A stretch of 64,000 bases of DNA from Helicobacter fennelliae (GTDB lineage Bacteria; Campylobacterota; Campylobacteria; Campylobacterales; Helicobacteraceae). How positions within the stretch are numbered: the first letter of the stretch is position 1; every line of letters starts with the position of its first letter. Positions 28,649 to 39,485 of the stretch are shown piece after piece. The stretch covers positions 1-64,000 of the forward strand of contig NZ_UGIB01000001.1 in assembly GCF_900451005.1 (NCBI RefSeq), written 5' to 3'. A program made the position numbers and the translations under genes. The notes under the pieces are model-generated. The model searched no databases. It worked only from the letters and a program-made list of their open reading frames with translations, and was not told the origin of the DNA.

Positions 28649-30478
28649 CTAAGTGTGTGGTGAATTGCAAATATGAAAGGCTTTAAGCATTCCTTCATGG
28701 ATTTCAAACCCTTTCTTGATGAGATTTTCTATCACCTCCATATCGCAATCCGTCTCTAAGGGCCACTGGCGCAAATACCCATCATCTTTGTTTTTGTCTG
28801 TCGCATCAACAAACACTTGAGAATCTAAAATCTTTATATCCCTTTTGGCATCGATATTATTTACAATCCTCCATACAAGCATATATGGGTTATTAAGATC
28901 ATTTTTGTGCGCATCGACAAAAATAGCAATTTTTAGATTCTGCGCCATATCCTGAAGCCTCTCTACATGATCCAAAACTCTGCCCTGCTTAGCAATCCCA
29001 ATAATCGCGATAGGAATTTCTGCATCTATACCATACTGACGCACGATCTGCACTTGTGGCATTTTTGATTTGAGATTTTCACACAGCTCATCATCACTAC
29101 ATAGCACAAAAGTCTGCGCCTCATGGAGCTCCTCACTCACATCAAGTCCTAATTTCCCGCCATACGCATAATTTGGGCTTGAATGATCGAGCGCATCACA
29201 CACCCCTTCGCTAATGAGAATCCGCTTTGTGCTAAAGCGATTCAAAACATAAGTCAGCACTTCTTGATAGTTTTCAAGGCTTGGCGCATCTTCGCCCAAA
29301 AATAGCGCGTGCTTGACAAAACTCATCTGCCCTACACCCCAAAATGCATGCATAATCTGCTTGGCATGTCCTGGGTATTGTGGGGCGATTTTGGCAAAGA
29401 TAAGATTATGAAACACCCCATTTTCTGGCATATGATAATCAAGCAATCCATGAGCTGTGGTTTGGAGCAATGGTAAAAACACGCGCTCAGTCAAATACCC
29501 CATATATTTATCCTCTAATGGTGGCTTTCCAACGACGCTTGCTGGGTAAATTGGGTTTTGCTTTTGTGTAATCGCTGTAACTTGAAGCACTGGATATGGC
29601 TCAATTGGTGTATAAAACCCGGTATGATCGCCAAATGGTCCTTCATCTTTTAGCACACTTGTATCGACAAACCCCTCAATCACAATATCACAATCCGCCG
29701 GCACACTAAGCTCATTATTTATGCATTTGACGACTTTTGGACGTGATTTTTTGATAACCCCATAAAGCATCAGCTCATAGATTCCATTTGGCAGCGGTGC
29801 CTGCCCGCACCAAGTATAAAGCGCATCACCGCCTAGCCCTATGCTTACTGGCATTTTTTTGTTGTGTTTTTTGTATTCATGAAAGAAATGCGCAGAATCT
29901 TTATGTATCTGCCAATGCAACCCAAGCTCATTTTTGCTATGCACTTGCAGACGATAGAGCCCTAAGTTTTTTTTCTTGCCTTCTAAATCTTGCGTATAAA
30001 CCTGCCCCATTGTGATAAATGGTGCTGCATCACGCTTCCAAGTCGTAAGGATAGGAAATCTATACAAATCCACCTCATCGCCGATATAGCGCACGCTTTG
30101 ACAAGGAGCATTTTTGACTATTTGAGGAAGTGTAAAGCGCAAAGAGGCGTATTTTTTCAAGGTCGCAAAAATCGATAGCAAGCCTTTTGGTGGTGCGAGA
30201 TTAAGGAGATTTTTTATCTGTGTGGCGATAGATTCTGGGCTTTGTGTGGCGATAAGCTCCAAACGTTTAAACGAGCCAAAAATATTCATAAATACAGGAA
30301 TGTCAAATGATGTGCCATTCCTAGAATCTATCGGACGTGTGAAAAGTAACGCCTTGCCACCATTTGGCTTTTTGACCTCAAGATACGCCAAATGCGGAAT
30401 CTCCAAATAAATATCAAGCGGTGTATCAATAATCTCAATCTCATTATGTTGCTTAAAAATCTCAATGAGTGTATCCAT
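28649..30478 (-). CDS. UbiD-family decarboxylase, probably menaquinone (futalosine) pathway
   Basis: 609 residues from the ATG at 30478, which has AGGA six bases upstream. UbiD enzymes use prenylated FMN; visible signatures include the N-terminal FDIPVFMNIFGS, GPFGDHTGFYTP (metal and prFMN phosphate region with Glu/Asp) and a central RYIGDEVDLYRFP. Helicobacter make menaquinone by the futalosine route, where a UbiD-type enzyme removes a carboxyl from the naphthoate ring (MqnL role). That role is inferred from the phylum; no other mqn gene lies nearby. It overlaps the possible long start of the yigZ-like gene. Confidence 0.85.
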   Translation of the reverse strand: MDTLIEIFKQHNEIEIIDTPLDIYLEIPHLAYLEVKKPNGGKALLFTRPIDSRNGTSFDIPVFMNIFGSFKRLELIATQSPESIATQIKNLLNLAPPKGLLSIFATLKKYASLRFTLPQIVKNAPCQSVRYIGDEVDLYRFPILTTWKRDAAPFITMGQVYTQDLEGKKKNLGLYRLQVHSKNELGLHWQIHKDSAHFFHEYKKHNKKMPVSIGLGGDALYTWCGQAPLPNGIYELMLYGVIKKSRPKVVKCINNELSVPADCDIVIEGFVDTSVLKDEGPFGDHTGFYTPIEPYPVLQVTAITQKQNPIYPASVVGKPPLEDKYMGYLTERVFLPLLQTTAHGLLDYHMPENGVFHNLIFAKIAPQYPGHAKQIMHAFWGVGQMSFVKHALFLGEDAPSLENYQEVLTYVLNRFSTKRILISEGVCDALDHSSPNYAYGGKLGLDVSEELHEAQTFVLCSDDELCENLKSKMPQVQIVRQYGIDAEIPIAIIGIAKQGRVLDHVERLQDMAQNLKIAIFVDAHKNDLNNPYMLVWRIVNNIDAKRDIKILDSQVFVDATDKNKDDGYLRQWPLETDCDMEVIENLIKKGFEIHEGMLKAFHICNSPHT

Positions 30479-30739
30479 ATGCATTCCTAGCTGTATGATA
30501 AAGCCCACAATAACCCAAAACCTCAAAGCCACAAACTCCAAAGCCAGCAAAACTTAAAGCCTGCTAATAGCTTATCGTGCTTGTCTAATGTGCGCTAAAA
30601 TTTAGATTCTAGCAAAAACGCCCTTAAATCTAAACAAAATATCATCTTAAGGACAAAACACAAAACCTAGAATCCACTTTGTCATTCTAAGCACATCTAA
30701 ATGTAATATTAAAGAGCTATGCAATATAGATTCTGGTAT

Positions 30740-31411
30740 TTATTCAAAAAGTGCAGAGCCTATACGCACCATATTTGCTCCGTTTTGAATCGCTAATTCA
30801 AAATCTCCACTCATTCCCATTGACAAAATCTCCGCACCTTGAAGTGTGTCAAAGGCTTTTTTGGTCTGCTCAAAGCACTTTGCGATTTGCCTTTTGTCAT
30901 CGACATTTACGCCGATTGTCATAATCCCTTTGAGTCGAAGGTTTGCGCAAGTGTGCGTAATCTGGGCGTATATATCACTGATAGATTCTAGTGCAAAACC
31001 ATGCTTAGAATCCTCCTTTGAAGCATTGACTTGCAACAAAATATCTTGCACCATACCGCGCGTTTGGCATTTTTTGTCAAGCGCGAGTGCAAGCGCAAGA
31101 GAATCCACAGAATGCACCAAAGAAGGTTTAAGAGAGAGTAAAGTATTGATTTTATTGCTCTGAAGCGTGCCAACAAAATGCCATTCAATAGGCAGTGTAG
31201 CAAGGTCTGTGGTTTTGGATTTGAGATCTTGGACTTTGTTTTCGCCAAAAGCCCTCTGCCCTGCCTCATACATACACTCAATGTCGCTTGAAGTGTGGTA
31301 TTTGGAGACGGCTATGAGCTTAATGATTTGATGTGAGGAATAGCTTAATCGCGCGTTTTCGATTCTTGCGATAATGCGCTTGAGATTTTTGGCAAATGCT
31401 TTTGACTTCAC
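30740..31411 (-). CDS. YggS/YBL036C-family PLP-binding protein
   Basis: 223 residues of the fold-type III PLP protein that maintains vitamin B6 and amino-acid balance without known catalysis. The PLP lysine is in LIAVSKYH; other signatures are FGENKVQDL, WHFVGTLQSNK and MSMGMSGDFELAIQNGANMVRIGS. I chose the GTG at 31411, five bases after an AGGG site and just past the fabH stop; longer starts overlap fabH. Confidence 0.9.
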   Translation of the reverse strand: MKSKAFAKNLKRIIARIENARLSYSSHQIIKLIAVSKYHTSSDIECMYEAGQRAFGENKVQDLKSKTTDLATLPIEWHFVGTLQSNKINTLLSLKPSLVHSVDSLALALALDKKCQTRGMVQDILLQVNASKEDSKHGFALESISDIYAQITHTCANLRLKGIMTIGVNVDDKRQIAKCFEQTKKAFDTLQGAEILSMGMSGDFELAIQNGANMVRIGSALFE

Positions 31412-31418
31412 TTCAGCC

Positions 31419-32384
31419 CTACTCACCGCCAAAATAAAGAAGCGCTGATCCCCAAGTAAGCCCACCACCAAAGGCATCTAAAAGCATTAAGTCGCCATTT
31501 TTGAGCTTGTTTTGATTATACACCTCATCAATCGCCATAGGAATGCTTGCTGCTGAGGTATTGCCATATTTATGCACGGTAAGCACGACTTTTTCATCGG
31601 GTAGATTGAGATGTTTAGCGACTGCAGAGAGGATTCTAGAATTAGCTTGATGAGGAATAAAATATGTTAAATCATCTGCGGTGATGTTGTTTTTTTGCAA
31701 AATAGATTCTGCATCGCTAATGATTGTTTTTACAGCAAGCTTAAAAACTTCGTTGCCTCTCATCTCTAATATCGGCGGACGTGAGGCTGTCGGTCGTAAA
31801 GTCCTTAGCAAATCTTTATAATCACCATCAGCACTGATATGGACATCAATGATAGATTCTGCTTTTTTGGTCGTGCTAGAGATCACCGCAGCTCCCGCAC
31901 CATCGCCAAAAAGCACACAAGTGCTTCTATCACTAAAATCTAAAACACTGCTTATTTTTTCAGCACCTATAATGAGGATATGTTGGTATGCACCAGATTC
32001 TATGAAGCTTTTTGCAATGCTTAATAAATAAATAAACCCACTACACGCTGCTACAATATCAAATGCTGGTTTATTACGAATGCCAAGCTGCGCGCTGATA
32101 ATGCATGCATTTGATGGCATAGCAAAAAAATCCGGACTCAAAGTCGCGCAAATCACCATATCAATATCGCTAGGCTTAAGCTTGGCTCTTTGGAGCGCGA
32201 GTTTTGCAGCTTCTACTCCCAAATCACTACTTTTTTGAGATTCTGAAGCAAAATAGCGGGTTTTAATCCCTGTGCGCTTAGTTATCCACTCATCGCTTGT
32301 ATCAAGGGTTTTTTCAAACTCCGCATTTGGAATACATTTTTGCGGAATATATGATGCAATCGAGCGCAAAGAAGCGTAATTCAT
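31419..32384 (-). CDS. fabH: 3-oxoacyl-ACP synthase III
   Basis: 321 residues. The triad of KASIII is present: Cys in [13 protein letters not shown], His in [12 protein letters not shown] and Asn in [11 protein letters not shown]. It condenses acetyl-CoA with malonyl-ACP to start fatty acid synthesis. Located 27 bp after plsX, as in H. pylori and many bacteria. Confidence 0.97.
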   Translation of the reverse strand: MNYASLRSIASYIPQKCIPNAEFEKTLDTSDEWITKRTGIKTRYFASESQKSSDLGVEAAKLALQRAKLKPSDIDMVICATLSPDFFAMPSNACIISAQLGIRNKPAFDIVAACSGFIYLLSIAKSFIESGAYQHILIIGAEKISSVLDFSDRSTCVLFGDGAGAAVISSTTKKAESIIDVHISADGDYKDLLRTLRPTASRPPILEMRGNEVFKLAVKTIISDAESILQKNNITADDLTYFIPHQANSRILSAVAKHLNLPDEKVVLTVHKYGNTSAASIPMAIDEVYNQNKLKNGDLMLLDAFGGGLTWGSALLYFGGE

Positions 32385-32411
32385 ATTTGTCCTTTTTGTC
32401 CCTCAATTATT

Positions 32412-33404
32412 TTAGTTTGGATTTTTCAGTTTGAACGCATTTGCGATTGAATCACATACATTAGATTCTATCGCATTGATAGCCTGATAAAGCGCATTTT
32501 CAATCGCCCTTGCATTTGATTTGCCATGACTAATGATGACGACTTTATTTACACCAAGCAATGGCGCACCGCCGTATTCTGCGTAATCCACTTTCTTTTT
32601 GAGGTTTGCAAAGGCTTTTTTCAAGAGCAATCCACCCAACATTCCTAGTATAGAGGATTTGATCTCGCCCTTTAGGATATGGCTAATAGAAGAAGCGACT
32701 CCCTCACTTGCTTTTAGCACGAGATTCCCGCTAAAACCATCACAAACAACAACATCTACGCTTCCATTAAAAATATCACTTCCTTCGACATTACCCTTGA
32801 AAAATGGATAAGCCTTAAGCATTTTGAATGCTTCTTTGGTAAGCTCATTTCCTTTAGAATCCTCCTCACCATTTGCAAGCAACCCCACGCGCACATCATT
32901 ATAGCCCATTACACTTTTTGCATAGCTTTCACCCATAATCGCAAATTCAACCAAATATTCAGGCTTACAATCAGTATTTGCCCCAGCATCAAGAATCATA
33001 CTTGGCTTTGGGGTGATCGTTGGCATAAGCGTGCAAATAGCAGGTCGCGTTACACCCTCAATCCTACCTAATCGCAAAGTCGCTAGACTCATTGTAGAGC
33101 CACTATGTCCGGGCGATACAAGCGCGTCTGCATTATTTTCACGCACTAAATCTGTCGCGACATAAATCGAGGACTCTTTGCGCTTCAATGCGTCCGTGGC
33201 ACTCTCGTGCATACGGATAAAATCCTCACAATGCACAATCTCAATTTGCGGAAAAAACTCTTTGCTCACCAAAGGTTCAATCAATGTCTTATCGCCAACC
33301 AAAAAAGCCTTAAACTCTTTTGTTTTGAGTGCTTGCAAAACACCACCAACAATAGGCGCGACACCATTATCTGCGCCCATAACATCGATTGCTATTTTTA
33401 ACAT
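32412..33404 (-). CDS. plsX: Phosphate acyltransferase
   Basis: 330 residues beginning [19 protein letters not shown]. PlsX makes acyl-phosphate from acyl-ACP for the first phospholipid step. Signatures include [17 protein letters not shown] and [16 protein letters not shown]. Located between rpmF and fabH in the classical order. Confidence 0.97.
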   Translation of the reverse strand: MLKIAIDVMGADNGVAPIVGGVLQALKTKEFKAFLVGDKTLIEPLVSKEFFPQIEIVHCEDFIRMHESATDALKRKESSIYVATDLVRENNADALVSPGHSGSTMSLATLRLGRIEGVTRPAICTLMPTITPKPSMILDAGANTDCKPEYLVEFAIMGESYAKSVMGYNDVRVGLLANGEEDSKGNELTKEAFKMLKAYPFFKGNVEGSDIFNGSVDVVVCDGFSGNLVLKASEGVASSISHILKGEIKSSILGMLGGLLLKKAFANLKKKVDYAEYGGAPLLGVNKVVIISHGKSNARAIENALYQAINAIESNVCDSIANAFKLKNPN

Positions 33405-33429
33405 ATATATCCTTATATATTAGGTGAGA

Positions 33430-33579
33430 TTATTTATAAGAACCGCTGAATTTATTGATATGATGAGGCATTTTCCAGCTTCCGTCTTTGTCTTTTATAG
33501 GTTTAGCAAGAGCGACTTTGTAATGCGTTCGTCTTTTTGCTGCTCGTGTTTTGCTTACGCGTCTTTTTGGAACTGCCAT
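33430..33579 (-). CDS. rpmF: 50S ribosomal protein L32
   Basis: A 49-residue gene read directly from the sequence: [20 protein letters not shown] at the start and [12 protein letters not shown] at the end. The four zinc Cys of some L32 forms are absent, so this is the Cys-free type. It is the usual gene before plsX. Confidence 0.96.
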   Translation of the reverse strand: MAVPKRRVSKTRAAKRRTHYKVALAKPIKDKDGSWKMPHHINKFSGSYK

Positions 33580-33589
33580 GAAAACTCCT

Positions 33590-33940
33590 TTATGTAGATT
33601 TTATATGATAATCTGATTGAATCGACTCTATCTCGCTTTCTAAGATATAATCCAAATCAATAAAGCCATCAAAAAACTCGATAACATCAAATGTTTCAAA
33701 GTTTTGGCTTTGTATATCCCACATACCATCTGAAATATACAAAACCAACTCTTCATCAATTTTTTGTAAAAACTCCTCTCCGCTTCTGTCGCATACCAAT
33801 TTCAAATCACCTGCCAAACGCGCTTGAAGATAAAAGAGATTGCCACTTTTTGCGCTGATTTCTCCACTTAGCTTCAAGCCATCTTTCTCCAAGCTGAATT
33901 GCTTAGGAGAAGAATGTATTTTTCGGGCTTCTATGCGCAT
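33590..33940 (-). CDS. YceD/DUF177 family protein
   Basis: 116 residues with the DUF177 core [20 protein letters not shown]. Members of this family precede rpmF in most bacteria and are proposed to act in 23S rRNA maturation or L32 use. It ends 10 bp before rpmF. The gene position supports the assignment as much as the sequence does. Confidence 0.88.
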   Translation of the reverse strand: MRIEARKIHSSPKQFSLEKDGLKLSGEISAKSGNLFYLQARLAGDLKLVCDRSGEEFLQKIDEELVLYISDGMWDIQSQNFETFDVIEFFDGFIDLDYILESEIESIQSDYHIKST

Positions 33941-33943
33941 TAA

Positions 33944-34357
33944 TTAGCAAATTTCTCTTTGAGAAAAGAAAAAAGCTATTTCTTTTTGTGCGTTTTCAAG
34001 GCTATCGCTTCCATGCACAGCATTTGCATCGATACTTTCAGCAAAATCAGCGCGGATCGTTCCAGCTGCCGCTTCTTTTGGGTTTGTAGCTCCCATTAAT
34101 TCGCGATTTTTAAGCACAGCATTTGCTCCCTCCAAAACCATAACCACAACAGGACCGCTCACCATAAATGCGACCAAATCGCCAAAAAATGGGCGATCTT
34201 TATGCACTCCATAAAACGCTTTGGCATCACATTCTGAAAGCTGCAATTTTTTCATTGCTACAATCCTTAATCCATTTGATTCAAAACGTTCAATAATTTT
34301 TCCAATGACATTTTTTTTGACTGCATCAGGCTTAATAATTGAAAGAGTTTGTTCCAT
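33944..34357 (-). CDS. ndk: Nucleoside diphosphate kinase
   Basis: 137 residues with the phosphohistidine site [12 protein letters not shown] and the N-terminal [19 protein letters not shown]. It balances NTP pools. The gene order ndk-yceD-rpmF-plsX-fabH is the same as I recall in H. pylori. Confidence 0.98.
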   Translation of the reverse strand: MEQTLSIIKPDAVKKNVIGKIIERFESNGLRIVAMKKLQLSECDAKAFYGVHKDRPFFGDLVAFMVSGPVVVMVLEGANAVLKNRELMGATNPKEAAAGTIRADFAESIDANAVHGSDSLENAQKEIAFFFSQREIC

Positions 34358-34490
34358 TTCTTCTTCCTTTTCATTTTTACAATTTTTAATTATATTTGAT
34401 ATTTACTTAAAAACTTTTGAACGCTGTAAAATTTTTATAAGATTCTCAATCTGCAATAATTTTAGATTCTAATCCTCTTTTTGTTGTATT

Positions 34491-35399
34491 TTAAGTATAT
34501 ATCTCTCTATAAAAATCCTTCCACCGCTTGTGAAACCAAAACCAGCTTGAAGGATTCTCTTTGACGACTTTTGAGGTTATATCTGCTTGAAGTTGTGTCG
34601 CATACTTAATGTCTGCTTTAGAATCTGATGAATGGGGAGCAAAAATTGGCGGATAAAATTGCACTTTAAAGCGCGAATAATCCTCATTCATATCGATAAA
34701 AACAGGCACTATGCCAACATCAAATCGCCTTGAAAGCACCGAAGCTATGGTTGTATGCGTTGCTTTTTTGTCCATAAATTCTACAATCTCGCCTTCTGAT
34801 GCAGAAATGCTTTGATCGACTAAGATTCCAACCAAAGCGTTTTTTTGCCCATAAAGCTTGAGGAGATGGCGAAAAGCACCGGATTTATTGATAAATGTAA
34901 CGCCTTGTAGCTCTCGCCTTGAAATAATCAAAGAATCCACACTTTCAATGCCTGTAAGCCTACCAAGACTTGCCATTTGGCATTGTCTATACCGCGGAGG
35001 CAAAAAAGTCGCCATAGCTTCCCAATACCCAAAATGCGCGGAAATAAGCACAGCACTTCCTTGATTATCAAGACAATCAAGCAAATATTTCTCATCAACC
35101 ACATCAAAGCGTCTGCTATGAGTGGCATAAGGGATCTTCGCCACTCGTATGCTCTCAAGTATCACAAATGCAAAATTGCGATAACACCGCTTGATAATAT
35201 GCTGTTTTTGCGCTTGACTTAGAGAATCTCCATAAATAAAATTCAGATTATGTAAAGCATCTGTATAACGTCTTTTTTTGTCCAAAACGCGCATAAGCCA
35301 CGCCAAAGCATCAATACACGCCAAAAAGACTCGATGAGGAACAATAGCCAACACACTCCCCAACGCTTCTATAACCCAAACCAGAATCTTACCTGACAC
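34491..35399 (-). CDS. Lipid A biosynthesis lauroyl/myristoyl acyltransferase family
   Basis: 302 residues from the GTG at 35399, chosen because AGGGG lies five bases upstream; an ATG at 35435 overlaps a TATAAT promoter-like box (about 35,434-35,439). The HX4E/D acyltransferase motif is HFGYWEA, and the end PSSWFWFHKRWK is typical of LpxL/HtrB. It adds a secondary acyl chain to lipid A at the inner membrane. Gene order with waaC and gppA resembles that in H. pylori. Confidence 0.88.
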   Translation of the reverse strand: MSGKILVWVIEALGSVLAIVPHRVFLACIDALAWLMRVLDKKRRYTDALHNLNFIYGDSLSQAQKQHIIKRCYRNFAFVILESIRVAKIPYATHSRRFDVVDEKYLLDCLDNQGSAVLISAHFGYWEAMATFLPPRYRQCQMASLGRLTGIESVDSLIISRRELQGVTFINKSGAFRHLLKLYGQKNALVGILVDQSISASEGEIVEFMDKKATHTTIASVLSRRFDVGIVPVFIDMNEDYSRFKVQFYPPIFAPHSSDSKADIKYATQLQADITSKVVKENPSSWFWFHKRWKDFYREIYT

Positions 35400-35645
35400 A
35401 TTAACCCCTAATTTTCTAAATTTGCACCAAGGCATTATAACGAAAGTTTTTGACAAAACCCCTTAACATACAAAATCACTTCCATACAGAATCTATGCAA
35501 AATCTCAGAATCTCATGTGGATTCTATATAAAATCTACGCAAAATCCAAAATCTACAAAAGAAATGGCATCTTGGATAGAAAATCAATCCGACTATGCTA
35601 TAATCTCAAATTTATCTCGCAATCTTACACAAAAGGACAAAACCC

Positions 35646-36555
35646 ATGCAAAAAGAAACATTTCTCCAATACCTCACACGCAAAATCAAAAGACAAAAAG
35701 GCGATTATAAAACGACTATTCTTTTTTCTCAACGCGTGCTTAACCTCAATCCATGGCGCAAATACCAAACCCTCAAACAATTCCTCGCTCAACTTAGTAG
35801 TATTCCGCTCATTCAAAACGCAATCTGCGATCCAAAAGGTCTAAGTGGCTTTAATCTCAAACTTCATAACGCCCATATCCAAAAACATCATTGCGATATT
35901 TTTTATAATCTCTATTATAAAGCTTCAAAAGGTGTGTTTGGGGGGGGGGGCTACGACAAACACACGCTCACTCAATTCTCTAGATTCTGATACAAATTCT
36001 CATGTAAAATCTCATAAACCTGTTTGTATTGATTGTGGTGTGCATGCTGGATTGATAAGCGATATTCTTTTAGAATGCGGAAGTATCGTGTATGCGTTTG
36101 AGCCAAATAAAATCCTCCACTCTTTCTTAGAATCCAAATACCAAAACAACCCAAATATAATCCTCCACCAAGCCGCAGTATCTGACAAAAATGGCACGAC
36201 TACATTTTTGCTTAGCGATAGCACATCTCAAGGCAATCGCATAAGCGAGAGTGGCGATAATGACTCGATTTATGATGATGGATCATATGAAGTTCAAGTT
36301 ATTGATTTGGTCGAATACATCAACACGCACATTTTGACAAAATTTGACAGAATCTATTTTCTAAAGCTTGATATTGAGGGCGCAGAATTTGACATTATGG
36401 ATAAAATCATGGAATACAAGCTGTATGAAAAAATCGATTTCATCGCTTGTGAGACTCACGAGCGGTATTTCACAGACGGCGAAGCAAAGATTAAAAAACT
36501 CCGCAAATTAGTCAAGCAAGCGAATGCGAAAAATATCCTTTTGGATTGGATTTGA
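35646..36555 (+). CDS. Phase-variable FkbM-family methyltransferase, OFF frame
   Basis: The N-terminal part (MQKETFLQYLTRKIKRQKGD) reaches a G11 tract at 35,940-35,950 and then stops at 35,990, giving 114 residues. With G10 the frame joins a FkbM methyltransferase domain (CIDCGVHAGLISDILLECGS; FYLKLDIEGAEFDIM-type motif KLDIEGAEFDIMD), 302 residues in all. FkbM enzymes O-methylate sugars or other small groups; here a surface sugar is the likely target. A Ser/Asp-rich linker (NSLDSDTNS) follows the tract. It lies on the opposite strand between lpxL and waaC and overlaps the waaC 3' end by 44 bp. Confidence 0.82.
35940..35950 (+). repeat. Poly-G tract, G11 (ON at G10)
   Basis: Eleven G in the FkbM gene. 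One base fewer restores the full frame. Confidence 0.95.
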
Positions 36556-37588
36556 TCGCCAAAAATAGCTCATACACGCTTTGTGGCGTGATATGATTAA
36601 TCGAAAAGTCATTTTTATCATAGCTTGGATTCTCATTGCCACTTAAATAGTGATTTATAGGCGATGTCAAGGCAAATCTCTGTGGTGGGGTATTGCCATA
36701 AAGCGTGATTGAAGGTCTTTGCAACGCCCATGCCAAATGCGTAATCCCCGTATCGCCACCGATTGCCATATCAATGCCTTGCATTATCCCCCGCACTTCT
36801 AGTAAATTCATCTTTGGCAAAATCACCGCCTCACCATCAAGCCCCTCATAAATGCTTTGTGCTTTGGCTTTATCATTATGAAAAAGTATAAAAATCCTCA
36901 CATCATCTTGAAGCATTTTTTTGCCAAGGGCTATAAAATTACTTGCAGAGTAGGTTTTGGAAGGCAGAGAAGATTCTATGATAAATAGCACATTTGGCTT
37001 TGTTTTGTGTAATGCATCTAGCCTATATTCATCACGCACCACAAACGCCTTATGCCTTTGATGTAGCATTTCATCTAGGAATTCTTTGGATTCTGGGGCT
37101 TTTTGGAATTGAGGATTTTGTAGATTCTGCCCGCATAGCTCAAGCGCAAAGGTTATGAGTTTTGCATTGCGTTGCAGGATATGAGATTGATATGGAATCT
37201 TTATTGTTTTATTATACGCAAGCGCGCTTAATGATTCTTTGGCACTCAAAAACCCAAAACCCAAAAAATCTTTTTTAGGAATTATTTTGCCAATTAAAGC
37301 TGATTTGATAAGCCCTTGCATATCAAGTAGCACATCATAGGGCTTTAGAGATGAAAGTTGAGAATAAAGGGTTTTGAGGTAGCAGAATCTATGTGATTTA
37401 AGATTCTGCTTGAGTGGAAAGCTATGAAGCGTATCGAGCATTTGGCTCTCTTGCAAAATCCCCTCAAATGATGAATCAACAATCCAATCAATCTCACAAC
37501 TCCCAAGTGATGAGCGCAAAAATGGCAAAAACGTCGCGCTTACAATAATATCTCCAAGAGAGCTTAAGCGGACAATCCCAATCCTCAA
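36512..37588 (-). CDS. waaC: LPS heptosyltransferase I
   Basis: 358 residues of a GT-B glycosyltransferase (family 9). The start MRIGIVRLSSLGDIIVS and the C-terminal GGDTGITHLAWALQRPSI (ADP-heptose binding) are diagnostic. It adds the first heptose to Kdo in LPS core assembly. Its start overlaps the gppA stop by 4 bp. Confidence 0.93.
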   Translation of the reverse strand: MRIGIVRLSSLGDIIVSATFLPFLRSSLGSCEIDWIVDSSFEGILQESQMLDTLHSFPLKQNLKSHRFCYLKTLYSQLSSLKPYDVLLDMQGLIKSALIGKIIPKKDFLGFGFLSAKESLSALAYNKTIKIPYQSHILQRNAKLITFALELCGQNLQNPQFQKAPESKEFLDEMLHQRHKAFVVRDEYRLDALHKTKPNVLFIIESSLPSKTYSASNFIALGKKMLQDDVRIFILFHNDKAKAQSIYEGLDGEAVILPKMNLLEVRGIMQGIDMAIGGDTGITHLAWALQRPSITLYGNTPPQRFALTSPINHYLSGNENPSYDKNDFSINHITPQSVYELFLAIKSNPKGYFSHSLA

Positions 37589-39048
37589 TTCACAAACTCC
37601 AAATTAATTTTTGTAGGTGAAGTGAGATTCTGTGTGAGTTCTTTGGAGAGATAAAGTGGCGTGTCTGTGTGGATTTGAAGCGTTTTATCAAAATACACAT
37701 AGCGGATTTTACTCTCATTTGTAACCGCAAGCGCATACGCCAACGAAATAACATAACTTAGCCACTGCAATGTCTGAATAGGCGGCATAATGTCGCTTAT
37801 ACTGACTATGGTTTCATCTTTGGGAATCCTTTTGTTGATATATTCGACAAGCAAACACACAATAGCCCTATCTGTATGCGAGAATCCATAATCCAAGCCA
37901 TGAAGCAAAAAATACGCCCCATGATCGTTTTTGCCATAAAAATTCAAAAACACCCCTATATCACAAAGTTGAGAAACGACATTTAAGTAGAATCTACATG
38001 TGTAATCAAGATTATGAGCAGGCTTTAGCACATCAAAGAGTAGTAATGATTGCTTTGAGATATTTTTGAGATATTTTTGATGAGCCTTGCATCGATCTTT
38101 GAGGGCTATAAGTGAAGGGTAGATTCCATTTGGAAATCTAAAATTCTGCCCACGCAACATATCTGCCAAAAACACTCCCTCGCGCACACCCACGCCACTT
38201 GCGGTTATTTTTTTGGCGCCAAAATGCTCTAAAAGCAGCCAAAAAATCAACGCCCCACTTCTGATATTATCTCGCCTATCCACAGGCACGCCGATTTCCT
38301 CTAACCTTTCTTCTTTTGTCTTATAAATCATTTGGATAAAGTTTTTGCACTCTTTGACAAGAATCTCATAGCCATGTATCGTTTTTATCGGATATTTGGT
38401 TTGTTTGCTATTGATTTTAGCAATCGCACGAATAGTCCCGCCAATCCCAAATACATTGTCATGCACGAAATGTTTAGGTAATTTTTTCAACTCATTTTTG
38501 ATAAATTCTTTTGCAGCCTCTAAGCCTTTATGATGATCAAAAAATAACTCTTTGAGTCGTATAGTCCCTAGCTTTAGCGAGATGAGATCATACACTCTGC
38601 CATCTTTTATGATCGCGCATTCTGTGCTTCCTCCGCCAATATCAATGGTGATTCCATTTTTGTTGTGAGAGAGATTTGCGCATGCTATGCCACCATACCA
38701 CGCTTCTTTCGCTCCGTCGATGACTTTGATGTCAATGCCACTTTGTTTGCGCGCCATTCTCAAGAATTCCATTTTGTTTGGCGCATCACGAATGGCTGAA
38801 GTCGCCACACAAAGCAGTTTTCTAGCAGCATATTTTTTGGCGATAAGCCTAAAATCCCTCAACGCCATTATAGCGCGCCGCATCGGAATCTCTTGAAGAT
38901 ACCCGCCATTTTCATAGCAACCCTCCGAAATGCGAACTTTAGATTTTACCTCATAAATCAAGTGGAATCCATAGCGACTTGTTTTCTCAAAAATAGCCAT
39001 TCTCGCGGAATTTGAGCCAATATCAATTACAGCAGTAATTTTTGACAT
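37585..39048 (-). CDS. gppA: Exopolyphosphatase/pppGpp phosphatase
   Basis: 487 residues of the Ppx/GppA family, with an actin-like ATPase core: IDIGSNSARMAIFE at the start and GITIDIGGGSTECA in phosphate loop 2. The C-terminal half is the HD-like extension. It breaks down polyphosphate and/or pppGpp. It overlaps waaC at its end and ferredoxin at its start. Confidence 0.93.
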   Translation of the reverse strand: MSKITAVIDIGSNSARMAIFEKTSRYGFHLIYEVKSKVRISEGCYENGGYLQEIPMRRAIMALRDFRLIAKKYAARKLLCVATSAIRDAPNKMEFLRMARKQSGIDIKVIDGAKEAWYGGIACANLSHNKNGITIDIGGGSTECAIIKDGRVYDLISLKLGTIRLKELFFDHHKGLEAAKEFIKNELKKLPKHFVHDNVFGIGGTIRAIAKINSKQTKYPIKTIHGYEILVKECKNFIQMIYKTKEERLEEIGVPVDRRDNIRSGALIFWLLLEHFGAKKITASGVGVREGVFLADMLRGQNFRFPNGIYPSLIALKDRCKAHQKYLKNISKQSLLLFDVLKPAHNLDYTCRFYLNVVSQLCDIGVFLNFYGKNDHGAYFLLHGLDYGFSHTDRAIVCLLVEYINKRIPKDETIVSISDIMPPIQTLQWLSYVISLAYALAVTNESKIRYVYFDKTLQIHTDTPLYLSKELTQNLTSPTKINLEFVN

Positions 39049-39299
39049 TACTCTCCCTTGCTTAAATGCTCAAATTTATACTTCAACTCCTCAAGCGTCT
39101 CTGCATTGTCTGGATCAGGCACAATGGCATCTTTTGGACACACACTCACACAACTTGGCTCATCATAATACCCGACACATTCTGTGCAAAAATCCGGATC
39201 TATTTGATAAATAGGATCTCCCTCCATAATCGCGCCATTTGGACACTCCTCAAGGCAAGCATCACAGGCGATACACTCATCATTGATCATTAAACTCAT
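39048..39299 (-). CDS. Ferredoxin, 2[4Fe-4S] type
   Basis: 83 residues. The first cluster motif is CIACDACLEECPNGAI and the second CTECVGYYDEPSCVSVCP with the extended loop of the Alvin/Chromatium type. A small electron carrier of the cytoplasm. It overlaps gppA by one base, in the fdx-gppA-waaC order known from H. pylori. Confidence 0.95.
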   Translation of the reverse strand: MSLMINDECIACDACLEECPNGAIMEGDPIYQIDPDFCTECVGYYDEPSCVSVCPKDAIVPDPDNAETLEELKYKFEHLSKGE

Positions 39300-39426
39300 T
39301 GCATTCCTTCATAATAAATTAAAAATGCGTTTTAACTAAAAAATTCTTAAAAATACTTGAATCTTGAAGCAGAAGTCTAAGAATTTAAATTTTATGATTT
39401 AAGTTTCTTATCAACCACATTTACGC

Positions 39427-39432
39427 TACAAT
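39427..39432 (+). promoter_or_regulatory. -10 box (TACAAT)
   Basis: TACAAT at about 130 bp before the TupA-like ATG. The repeats at 39,486-39,508 lie between it and the gene. Confidence 0.4.
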
Positions 39433-39485
39433 ACCCACCTATATCCAGAATCTCAAATTTTAAGTTTAAAAATCTTGAGTTTAGA

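Noticed and set aside
30479-30739. Coding extension upstream of the ubiD-type gene
   Set aside because: The 22 extra residues are hydrophobic and lack a ribosome site, while the ATG at 30478 has AGGA at the right distance.
31411-31477. Longer yggS start inside fabH
   Set aside because: The extra N-terminal residues mirror the fabH end, and the GTG at 31411 has a better ribosome site.
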